Part shown: positions 51,202 to 61,300 of the stretch, in pieces
Numbering within the stretch: the stretch's first letter is position 1
Layout: every line of letters starts with the position of its first letter
Source: Linnemannia hyalina
Lineage: Eukaryota; Mortierellomycota; Mortierellomycetes; Mortierellales; Mortierellaceae
Assembly (NCBI GenBank): GCA_019671135.1
Contig: JAHRHY010000022.1
Span: 310,001-374,000, forward strand
Direction: 5' to 3'
DNA length: 64,000 nucleotides
The notes under the pieces: generated by a model
Database searches by the model: none
Told to the model about the DNA's origin: nothing
What the model saw: the letters and a program-made list of their open reading frames with translations, nothing else
Position numbers and translations under genes: made by a program

Positions 51202-52962
51202 ATGGCCCCACTCGCGTCGACTCCTGATTCCCCTTCAATGACGTAAATACCTTTACTACTTACTTGTTGTGCATGATTGCATTCATTCATTCCCACGGCC
51301 AGACACGAAAGGTAAAATCAAAAATTAACCTTTTGTTTGACTTTCTTCTCCCTCAATAGCACTGACGCGGTCATCGTGAGCAGAGACAGGGCCTTGATGA
51401 TCCCCGAGATCGTCATGGTTATCGGGTCTTTCCTTCCCCTCTTCGAGCGCGCAGAGTCCGGTCTACATGGCCTGGTCACCAAATGGAACCCGAAACATCT
51501 CCTCAGCGCCGCCGCCGTCTGCAAGGTCTGGCGCCAGACCCTTACCCCAGTTCTCTGGCAGATATACGACTTTGCAATCATGGACTGGGTCCCATCGAGT
51601 GTCCTCACCCAAAACATCCGTCACGTCCGCCACCTCTCCTTGCTCGACACGAAGCACAAAAAAAATGCTGATCTCTGGGAGGCCCTCACCCACCACAAGC
51701 ACATCAACAAGTTGGAGGTGCACGATGCCGTTTTCTCTGTCAAGCGTCTCCTCGGTCCCAACGCACAGAACATGAAAGAGCTCAAGGTGTCCGGAAACTG
51801 CACACGAATGCACCCCTTCCTGCTCCTGTTTGTCGAGCGTCAAGTGGCCCTCCAGTCTTTGGAGCTGACCCGTGTCAAGATTACAAAGTCGGACTGGACG
51901 CGCATTGTCTACAACAAGCCTCACCTCAAGAAACTGATCATTTCCCAACAGTGCGAGTTCGTGGGCTTCGAGGATGACGACGACGAGGACAACAACGAAA
52001 CCAGTACAGTACATTTGAAGGGCGACCAGTCCGTTGGATCGATGGCAATGGATGCGGTTGCCAATACGGACAACACCAACGCCCCGACGAGTAGTGGAGG
52101 GGGATCGAACAAGCGGAAGAGCGTTGACGAAGGAGCCGATGAAGGTAGCAACAAGCGCAGACGCTCCCAGGATAGCGGTCTGAATTTGTTGTCTGCAAGG
52201 AGACCCGAGATTCTCCCAGTCACCCACCTTGTCCTGAGCAGCAATCGTCTGCACCTCCCTTTCCAGAAGGCGATCTTCAAGGCCAGCCCACACGTTGAGA
52301 AGCTTGAGATATGCTACACGCATAAAGCCGACGGGACCACGATTGCCAGTCTCGTTGCCGAGAGCTGCCCCAGGATCCGCCACCTGACGCTGAAGAGCAG
52401 ACGTCAGCCATGGACATTGGCGATGCTGGAGGGTATGCCACAGTCAGTGGAGGAGCTAATCCTTCACACTGGGCAACTGGACTTGGATATGGTGGCGGCA
52501 ATCAAGGACCGAAAGGATGTGCTGACCAGATTGGAGCTTGATTTCGGAAAAGGCAGCAAGGGCAAGCGCCGCTTGGAGTGCATTCTGCTGTTATTGCAGG
52601 CGTGTTCGGAGCTCAGAGAGTTCACATACCACAATCACGCAGAGGGGATGCTATTCCAGGAAGTCATGTTCAAGAAGGCCTGGAACTTGCCTAACCTCCG
52701 CAGGCTGCATTTCCATGGTATCGCCTTTCGAGCCCAGTACAATGACCTCTCCCGAGTCCCCGTCCCTAACAGCTGGAAAAAAGAGAACCGAGTTCGAAAT
52801 CACCGCTGCTGCAGCACCCGGACTGCTGGGGATATCGACCATCCAGGTAACATGGCACCCTCCCTCCTCTTCGACAAAGCCTTACTGGATCACGTCAAGG
52901 GCCTCCCCAACCTCTCCGAGGTCATTGTCACCGAGGTGAAATATCGCAAGAGGCTCAACTAG
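51202..52962 (+). CDS. F-box / leucine-rich-repeat protein
   Basis: Two exons, 51202-51242 and 51360-52962, encode 547 residues; the join reads SMTTDAVIVSRD. The F-box is near residues 23-75 (LMIPEIVMVIGSFLP, then LLSAAAVCKVWRQTLTPVLW). Irregular leucine-rich repeats follow (IRHVRHLSLLD, NMKELKVSGNCTRMH, HLKKLIISQQCEFVG, PNLRRLHFHGIAF), broken by an acidic, Ser/Asn-rich insert around residues 230-290. F-box proteins bring substrates to SCF ubiquitin ligases through Skp1. The type resembles expanded F-box families of Mortierella-like fungi (inference). The frame between about 52765 and 52855 looks odd, and an intron or shift may be hidden there. Confidence 0.78.
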
Positions 52963-53490
52963 AGCACGGCCATCCTCTTCCAGCCCTCTCTCATACTTTT
53001 TATTTTGTACTTTTTACTTACTTTTTCATTCCACCCTTGTACATTCTATCGTTGTTTCATTTGTATCACCACAGCACATCCATAATTCACATATCATTCT
53101 TCCATTGTACACTACTACTAGTCTTTGCTTGCTCATAATATTATTTTCTTCGCTAATTTACTATCTTGCCACCTTCTCTTGACAGAATAAAAATATAAAT
53201 TAAGTGTTTGCCCATTGAACCGTGGGATACGAAGCACACTTTGAATGGTGATTGTGCGCAATTCTTGATTTCCGACCGCCTATGCTCTTAATTTCGCATG
53301 CATCCAACCAAACGTACTTTTCTGCCTCCCTCCCTTTCGTTTTCGATATACTCTATTTTCTATCTTCTAACGTTATTGCAACCAATGGAGCTTCTTATGC
53401 AAGGTCATTCGGTTCCAGTTCCCGGTGAATGCTCACCTCAGTTAATGCTTGTTGGGTACTCCTAGCACGATTGATGGACTGACCGATAGA
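52963..53490. other. 3' flank of the F-box gene up to the foldback element
   Basis: This is an A/T-rich 3' flank with AATAAA-like motifs near 53187. No gene is seen. Confidence 0.45.
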
Positions 53491-55142
53491 CTGATGGTCT
53501 GCCGAAAAATAGGCAGTCCCCTTTTCATGCTACCGCTTTTTTGCCTGCACGCTGGTCGTGTGCACTCCCTTATCCCTTTGATGAGTTGATGAAAGAACTC
53601 TATTGGTTTGTTCAAGGAAAAAGAGAAAAAGAAAGGACGCCAAGACGCGGAGGTAAAAGACAAAGTGGGGGCGCAGGGTATGACGGTCGTGGGAACGATA
53701 GATACAAGCAAAAGACAAAAGGAAGGCGACGAGCGTCCCAGTCAAACAAGCAAACAAACAAAAACAAGACAACAGCAACATGAAACAAAGCGCATAGCAC
53801 AGACAAATCCATGAAATGAACTCAAAAAGGAATCTTCCCATACACACATTAATGATTTGCTGCAGTTGTACTTGCCTTGTCCTGTTGTGCAGGGTGAGGG
53901 GAGCTAGTGATTTCGACTTTTTTTTTATTTCTTTTGGAAATGCTCATTCATCAATGCACCGACCGGGTCCTAGAATCCTGTCGTTCATTCTCTTGATTCG
54001 TAACCTCGTTGATCACTACTTGAGTTTTTTTTGCATTCTGCATGGACCAACATTGGTTCATTACCGGAATTGAAATACCCGGATCATCTCACCTTGATCA
54101 TTTATGTCCAAAGCATAGAGTGGCGAATGATCTATATGTAAAGTTTTACATGGGTTTAGCACAGAGCGACCTCGTTATTTTAAGTACCACAAGCTCAATA
54201 CACTTTCTACGGGTAACCTCATAGCAGTTCCATACTAAGAACAGCAGATAGGATCTAGAAAATAGGAAACGTATGGAACTATTAGGTCCTACATAGAAGA
54301 TATCGTTAAAGCATGTTTTGTTACATGGGTCTAGCACTAATACGCTCTATTGAGAATGGCTTCCTTCGCGCATCAAAGACCGTCAGATCTCACTTGATGT
54401 TCTTAGTATGGAACTGCTATGAGGTTACCCGTAGAAAGTGTATTGAGCTTGTGGTACTTAAAATAACCAGGTCGCTCTGTGCTAAACCCATGTAAAACTT
54501 TACATATAGATCATTCGCCACTCTATGCTTTGGACATAAATGATCAAGGTGAGATGATCCGGGTATTTCAATTCCGGTAATGAACCAATGTTGGTCCATG
54601 CAGAATGCAAAAAAAAAACTCAAGTAGTGATCAACGAGGTTACGAATCAAGAGAATGAACGACAGGATTCTAGGACCCGGTCGGAACTATGATGAATGAG
54701 CATTTCCAAAAGAAATAAAAAAAAAGGCTGAAATCACTGTAGCATGCTGATTCCCTCTATTTCTCTTTTTCTAGCTCCCCTCACCTTGCACAACAGGACA
54801 AGACAAGTACAACCACAACAAGGCAGTAATGTGCGTTTACTTCATGGACTTTGTTCGTGCCATGCGCTTGCTGTTGTCTTGTTGTTTTTGTTTATTTGTT
54901 TGAGTGGGACGCTCGTTGCCGCCCTTTTTTCTTTTTCTTGTATCTATCGTTCCCACGGTCGTCATACCATGTGTACTTTGTCTTTTCGCTGCGCGTCTTG
55001 GCCAATGGCGTCATTTCTTTCCTTTCGTTTTCCTTGACATCCTTTCATCCGGATAAGGGAGTGCACACGACCAGCATGCACGCAAAAGGGCGAGAGCATA
55101 TGAAAAAAGGGACTGGCTGTCATTTTTTCGGCAGACCATCAG
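53491..55142. mobile_element. Foldback-type element: 1.65 kb with ~750-base inverted repeats
   Basis: The left arm, 53491-54243, is repeated in reverse complement at 54398-55142, with a 154-base spacer. The ends match as CTGATGGTCTGCCGAAAA at the left and its complement at 55125-55142. Shared blocks run inward: CACGCTGGTCGTGTGCACTC near the edge, CTTGTCCTGTTGTGCARGGT in the middle, and CATGGACCAACATTGGTTC near the centre. The inner ~200 bases differ at one position by eye, while the outer ~350 bases differ at many. The right arm has about 38 extra bases near 54725-54770. No transposase frame is present, so the element would be non-autonomous. Clear target-site duplications were not found. Confidence 0.8.
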
Positions 55143-55470
55143 CTATTATTTCTTTCTCTTTATTTATTTCCGTCCTTTCCTTTCCTTCCTTCTTTCCTTT
55201 CTTTCTTCCTTCCCTTCTTCTCTCGTTCCCTTCACCTTCATACTCCCCTTCACCCCCACCTTTACCCCCACCTTCGCCCTCACCTTCACCCTCACCTTCA
55301 CTTCCAAAACGACGACGAACGGTAACCAAACAACGACCCCTTACACCCCTTCCCCTATCTCTCTTTTCTCAACCCTTCACTCTCCCCATTCCCTTTTTCA
55401 CTTCTTTACCTTTCTTCCCTTCTTCCCTTCCCTCATTGTCAGCGCTTTCGAACGCCCCTGTCTCCTTTCT
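55143..55470 (+). repeat. Pyrimidine tract with a 12-base minisatellite
   Basis: Long CTTT/CCTT tracts run to about 55230. Then come five imperfect units of about 12 bases (ACCTTCACCCYC) at about 55242-55305. Long open frames here are Ser/Pro/Phe low-complexity artefacts. Confidence 0.75.
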
Positions 55471-56969
55471 GCAACGTAATCGATTCGAAGCATGTTGGCT
55501 AATGCTTTGTTTGCTGACCTTCTCTTCTTCTTCTTCACCCATCATAACCCTCTACTCCACAGCCACGGAACAAAAAGCAGGAACACACGCCTCCCACGAC
55601 TTTTCCTCATCTCTACCCCTTTCCACAAGTCTAACATTCAAAACAACAACACCCTGGTCGAACAACCAAAGAGCTGACAAAAAGATAAGTGCTAGTTTAT
55701 TGATTTTTTTAAGGGAGAAAAGAGGAGTGGAAAAGGCAGAAGAGGTCATAGACGAGGATATAAGACGGAGGGAGAGGAAGATGCTCAACTGACACATTTG
55801 CGCTTGCAAGGTATGGTCCCTTCTCGGAACTTGCAAGGCCTGAGGCCTTCAGAGATAAACAAGTGCACATGCCTTGTTTACATTGAGGCACTGTATGCTC
55901 TTTAATGCCGGCAGAAAAGGGGCGTATTTACGCGCCTGCGAATTGTCGCGAGCGAAAGACATTTCAACATGTCTAAGGCATCGGGCCGACCGAGTGCCAG
56001 TCTTCTGGACAAATTTGGCCCTAATGTTGTTGCTGAGTATTCGTCGGAGTAGCAAATAAGAAGATAGTATAAAGGGATGCAATCTCACTGCTCTCTGAAG
56101 GATGGGCGGTAGGTTCCGGGTTGGGGCCTCTATTTTGCGAGTTTACGGAGGCCAACCGGAGACAGATGTTGTTATTGCTCGCCTTTTTTTTCTTTCTTAT
56201 TATCTTGTCATATGGTCACTTTTTTTTCACTTTTCTTTCCAATGGCACCTTAATATCGTTAGTATTTCTGGCTCTCATGTTAACTTTTTTGCCCACTCTT
56301 TCTCTCTCATATGTCCCTAGGATGTTAATCAGGATGCGGACCAGATTCGACAAGAATGGTGTGTTCGAGACGGACAAGACTGGAAACGAGGGGAACAAAA
56401 GTCGACAGGGAGTGGTTGTGATCGTAGTAATAGCCACAGACGTAGATAGAATATTATCCGATATTAAAAAATGAACTGGCTGACCAACAAGCAAACAGAC
56501 ATTTTTGGTTCTGAACAAGACATGTGTTTTAATTACGAGACTTTTTCATGAACGCGTTTTCGTTTTGTTCGTGGTACGCGTCAGCGGTAGTTATTTATGA
56601 TCGCGTGTCAAACGAGCATACCTCATTTTTATTCTTACCCTTCTATCTCTTTTCGACCACACGCCGCACCCCCTACTCCAATAGCCTCCACTCTCGCCTC
56701 TCACCCTCACGACCATTCGCAGATGTCCTTTGCAAACGCACCATTCACACCCCAGAAGCAACCCGACAAAGCCAAGTTTATTCCCTGTTGCCTTTTTTCT
56801 TTAATAGTCAAGGGAGTTTGAGGTCGAGTGGGATGTGGGCGAAGAGGTGAAAGACCGAGAGCACGATCGATGATAAGAACAAAGAAAGAGTATGATGGTC
56901 AACAGGCGTACTGGATTTGCCGACCTTCCTAGGGGTTCTGTGATGTTGAACGATACATCAAGAAAGAAA
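55471..56969. other. Relic-rich intergenic DNA
   Basis: No intact gene is seen. A weak coding-like look on the reverse strand at 55800-56090 has stops and no recognised family. The stretch 56100-56820 has T/A-rich runs only. Confidence 0.4.
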
Positions 56970-57300
56970 ATGGAGGTAGACGCACTCATCATCCTCGTGA
57001 CGATCGCAATCGCAGCCGTTCTTGCCGTTGTCAAACTCACCAAGTCCGAAGTCGACATCCACCCTCTCCTCCTCTTCTTCGACCAACATACCTCAGTTAC
57101 TCCCCTCGAGGGGTGAGGGCGAGTCGGCCATTCACCGTCCCAAATCTGTGCCTGCTGGACCCTCATTGGCGAAAGTCTCAAGGTCCCTCTTGAGAGAATC
57201 AGGACTCTGCACGATGTCTGGCAGAACAACCTTGCTGCCAGCTCTACCGGCCGCTGCTTTATGTACATGCTCCAGAACCAGTTTTCTTATGTTGGCCAAG
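56970..57300 (+). pseudogene. Broken N-terminal fragment of an acyl-CoA synthetase-like (AMP-binding) gene
   Basis: The frame starts MEVDALIILVTIAIAAVLAV, a membrane anchor, then KSEVDIHPLLL, and hits TGA at 57114. A shift by one base at about 57105-57113 continues as GEGESAIHRPKSVPAGPSL. A second shift near 57163-57172 restores GESLKVPLERIRTLHDVWQN, ending QNQFSYVGQ at 57300. Anchor, HPLLL, GESAxxR and RTLHDVW in this order resemble the start of fungal long-chain acyl-CoA synthetases. No AMP-binding core follows; the sequence passes straight into the dispersed repeat. Family identity is moderately sure, loss of function nearly certain. Confidence 0.5.
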
Positions 57301-57309
57301 GTACTATCT

Positions 57310-57610
57310 TTTTCGTTACTCGCACGAAGTACCTCCCTACTGTTCGAAGAGCCATCGCGTTTTTCTAGAGTTGAAAACACTCAACGACTAGATATTCTAC
57401 GCGACCTACAATGTCCCTTTCTCCCTCCCTCGCTCTCTCTAGTTCAACGAACTACCTTCTCATCTTACTTTCATCTTTTCGTTCTTTCTTTTCCTGAGAT
57501 CGACCTCTTTGTTTCCATATGCGTCATTGGAATCACGATGACATTGATCATGCTGTTGATACCCTTTTCTTTAAAGAAGGTTGTCGTCATGACATGGACT
57601 CCTATGCATG
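57310..57610 (+). repeat. Dispersed repeat, copy 2, left segment
   Basis: Matches 1090-1390 of copy 1 with small indels (for example an extra CTCTCTCTAG near 57431-57440). It ends at the shared ATGCATG, after which the two copies part company. Confidence 0.8.
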
Positions 57611-57979
57611 AACTGTGGTGTCCCTCTGTGCCACCAGTTCCACCAGCACCACCGGCCCCATCACAGCAGTCAAGAATTTTTTCGAAGCCATAAAGAAGTG
57701 GTACTGAAAGAGTGGCGGGATCGACGAAATATGAGGTACAAAGTTCATGGTTGAAAACTGTGGAAATGAAAAGGGAGGCGAGCTCGTTATCTGTTGTGGA
57801 GTGACCATCGTCATTTCCCCTTTTGTTCTTGTCTCCTGCTGTGTGATTGTCTTTCACCACTGCTCGTCATCAAACTTTTTGTGTCCACTCTTTTCCTTCT
57901 CACACTTTCAGGCACCACACTTCCAGAGGCGCAATTATGAAAAATCTTTGTCTCTGGTGCTTTGACTGACAAACTGTTG
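57611..57979 (+). other. 369-base segment present only in repeat copy 2
   Basis: It separates the two halves of the repeat. It begins AACTGTGG and its last bases read AACTGTTG, so a 6-base direct repeat (AACTGT) sits at both ends. It may be an insertion into copy 2, or copy 1 may have lost it. It has no recognised coding sequence. Confidence 0.6.
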
Positions 57980-57999
57980 TTTTTATTTGCTGGTCGTTT

Positions 58000-58068
<69 letters not shown>
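57980..58068 (+). repeat. Dispersed repeat, copy 2, right segment with (CT)34
   Basis: TTTTTATTTGCTGGTCGTT matches copy 1 at 1390-1408. The CT microsatellite that follows has 34 units at 58001-58068, against about 12 in copy 1. Confidence 0.85.
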
Positions 58069-58070
<2 letters not shown>

Positions 58071-58342
58071 CTTTCCAGCTAGTATAAAAACACCTCTTCT
58101 CCTCAGCCTTTTTTTTCCTCATCGCCATCTTCTCGTCGTCTCCTTCCATCTCCTCATCACCCTCCACCTATCTTCCACCGCGATTTTTTTGTGTCACCAC
58201 AAAAAAAAAAAGTCTAACGCCCATCAACGCACGCCTGCTTAGCTTAGAAATCAAATTTGACCATTACCACATTTCAATCACTTCCCACATCCTTCTAGCA
58301 CTCTACCACCCCTCCCCCTCATCAACCCAAACGCCGTCCGAA
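58069..58342. promoter_or_regulatory. Promoter and leader of the large AT-hook-like protein gene
   Basis: A TATAAAA-like motif (AGTATAAAAACAC) at 58080-58092 directly follows the CT microsatellite, about 255 bases before the ATG. The leader is pyrimidine-rich. Confidence 0.5.
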
Positions 58343-61300
58343 ATGACCAACAACAGCGACAAGCCCAACCAGGAGAATTCCCAGCGCTGTCGTGCCAATC
58401 AGTCAGCCGTGCCTCCCACCGCGTGCACTACTACCACTACTGCCGTCCCCACCGTAACCGTCTTAATTCCTCTTTTCCATCAGGCGGGCCTCCAGCAGCC
58501 GCAGCAGTCGATGCCCCATCCCACTGTCTACGAGGATCCCACACCCATAATAAACTTGGAGGGCGATGTTGATGTGGACATGATCCAGCGCATGGACATT
58601 GAAGACGACCAGGTCCCACTTGTAACCCCTTCTTCACGTTTTGACGGCAAGTTTGGGCGACCCTCTGCGGAGGAAGCCATCTTCACGATCCCTTCCCGTG
58701 TGATTCTGTCGCCCTCAACCGCTACGTCGCTGGCGCACCAAAAGTACCCAACTGCCTTTAATCGTCCTTTTGACAGGACTCTGAACCGACCCTCAGTCAG
58801 TACTGCTGCTGGTAGCTCTTTGTCAGTCTATCAAGCGGCAGAGGTGCAATGTGGGACTGCTGCCCAACAGGGCGGTAGTCAAGCTGGTTCTTGCCTTCGC
58901 CCTGCGTCTCAGGAAATGACCCCCCCGTGTCTCGGTAAGCCATGTTTTTCGTGGATGGTTATTTGAGCAGTCAGAGCAGTTACGTCTTTGCTTTGTTATT
59001 TGCTAAGGCCTTGAGCACCATGTTTTTTTCTTCTTTTTGTTTGACACATCCTTTATTACATTTTCTTTGCAGACATAGGCCAACAGCAGCAGTGGCAGCA
59101 GCAGGGTGGTCCTACTCCATTCCATCCCCAGGCTGAGTCGTCCATGTCCTTTTCCTCCACTGCATCCAACTGGCCCTTGTTACATCTCTTTGGCCAGACT
59201 GGTCTTGGCTTTGGCACGGCCGAACCCGCCAAAGGGTTTTCCTCTCCTTCCGCCGGCTCGAATGGGCAACATGGTCACAAACCCGTCCGACCTTCATTAT
59301 CTCACCTTACGTGCAACAGCAACACTGGCTTTGGCAACTGTTCCTCTCTGTCATCTAGCTCGTCGTCTGCTATCCCCCTCCTTGCACCAGCTGCTATCAC
59401 CACCCCTGCATTCGGACAGCCCTCGTTCCCATCCAGTGTGACTCAGATCACGGCTCCCACTCCTTCAAGACCTTTGGTTCCTATGCCGTTCAGATTCACT
59501 CTCAAATCTCCCTTTCTGCCGCGTTCTGCTGCGGACTTTCACTACCAGCAGCAGCAGTTTCAGCAGCAGGAGTATTCCCAGGCAATGAACGCTAATACCC
59601 CTTCGCCATCTTCGTTCGTCAACCAGTCCAACGACGTCGCCGTCACCGCCGCTCTTTCAGATGCTCTTCGCTATCCAGAACTCAGTGACGCTCTGCAGCG
59701 GACTGTTAGGAAAAGACTAGACCGTATCCGAAAAGAAGCCAACCGCAAGGATCGTCATCGTCTTCGCTCTGTTCAGAAGCATCGTCGTCGTTGCATGATT
59801 GACACCGACTCTGGGCGAGAGGAGACTGATTATTCTGAGAAGTACCGCTGCTGTCAGAGTCTGCCTCGACCTTTAGAGAGGCAACAACGATCGTCTTTGC
59901 CGATCCATGGTGGCCAGTCCAAAAAGGATCGGATAATGTCGAGACGTGAGGTGAAGGAGCTCCAGTACTTCAGGCACCTCAAAGCCAAGTGTCACAAGAT
60001 GTTGAGTGAACTGGATCTGAATGAGCGCGAGCATCAGTCACTCCTACGCACTTCGGCTCTGATGGCAGCACCACCCCCATCGCTGCCATTTGCGAGTGAC
60101 ATCAGGGCCTACCAAGAGTACCGTGCTCTCCACGCCAGTGTCGATTACAACAAAATCGATCACGACCCCGAGGGGATGAGAAAGTATCAGGGACTCGAGC
60201 AAGTGGGAAGGAGCTTTCTTCAGGGGGAAAGCGGCTCTGATCTTGCTCTTTTGGAAGAAATGGCGATGGGCGGCTTGACTTCTGCAGAGAGTGAGAGGAC
60301 TACTGTTTTTGATTCTGGTCTAACGGCGGAAGAGTGGGTGGAGGCTCAGGGTTGGATGAGATCGCCCACGGTTGATCCGCTCATGGTGTTTACTATGCAT
60401 GCTCCCGACCGACCCGCTGGTGACAATGAAGAGAGCGGTGCTGTTGCTGACACTAGCAGTGAGCCTTCTGCCGCCTCCGGTAACAACACTGCCACATCGC
60501 GATCGACCGAGCCCTCATCTCAGCCAGCAGCTCCCACCACCAATACCACGTCGACTAGTACCAGAACTAGTTCGCTCTGGAGATTATTCGAGTCTGTTGC
60601 CCCTCCCTCCACCATCGCCTCTCGCAGTGCCGCCACCACCACCGCAATAGCACCTGCTGAGACAACCACCTCTACCACAACCGCCTCCACTACCGCATCC
60701 CCATCAATAACGCCTCTTCGCCAGTCGCCCTCCACCAACACCAACATTGGTGCTACCACCTCCTCAATCCAAACTCCCATAAAATTCCCCACGCCCCCTC
60801 AACAAGAACGCAGGACCCAATCCCAAACACGTCGTCTCGAGTTCAAAAATAACCCCCAATCCCGGTACTTCTCCCAAGACAAAGAATCGAATCGCGTCGC
60901 CGCCATCAGTCCCGGAGGTAGCCACACCGCCGTCGGTCCATCCGTCAACGAAACCCTGATCGATAACGAGAGAACCAACCGGAACAAGGCTTTCAGGGGG
61001 GTTGCTGACGCCCGCAGGCAGGAAGAAGCAGTTTTGAGAGAAGAAGAAGCACAAGAGGCAGCCTTGAAGAAGGCGCGAAGAAAATTTATGCGCGCCCAGG
61101 TTCGGCGGGAGGAGGAGGATGAACTGCTGGCGGAAGAGATTCGGGAGCAGGAGGATCGGGATAGGAAGAGGAGAGAGGGCAATGCGGTTCAGCCGTTGGA
61201 CCCTGTCGTGGAGGAGGCGAAGCGACAGTGGATTCTGGACCAGCTGAAGAAGCAGCGGATTAGAGATGAGTGTTTGGACGACGAGCTTCAGAAGTTGATG

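Noticed and set aside
51463..52383. 306-codon open frame antisense to the F-box gene
   Set aside because: It lies wholly inside a supported coding exon on the other strand and has no domain; it is a shadow of the codon bias of that exon.
54851..55792. 313-codon open frame on the + strand
   Set aside because: It runs across the edge of the foldback element into pyrimidine tracts and is mostly Ser, Pro and Phe from CT-rich DNA. No domain is seen.
55838..55854. Palindrome AAGGCCTGAGGCCTT
   Set aside because: Short, single, and not linked to any gene or element end; expected by chance in 64 kb.
55849..56088. Possible coding remnant on the reverse strand
   Set aside because: Two short frames could be joined, but they need a shift, contain stops and match no family that I know.
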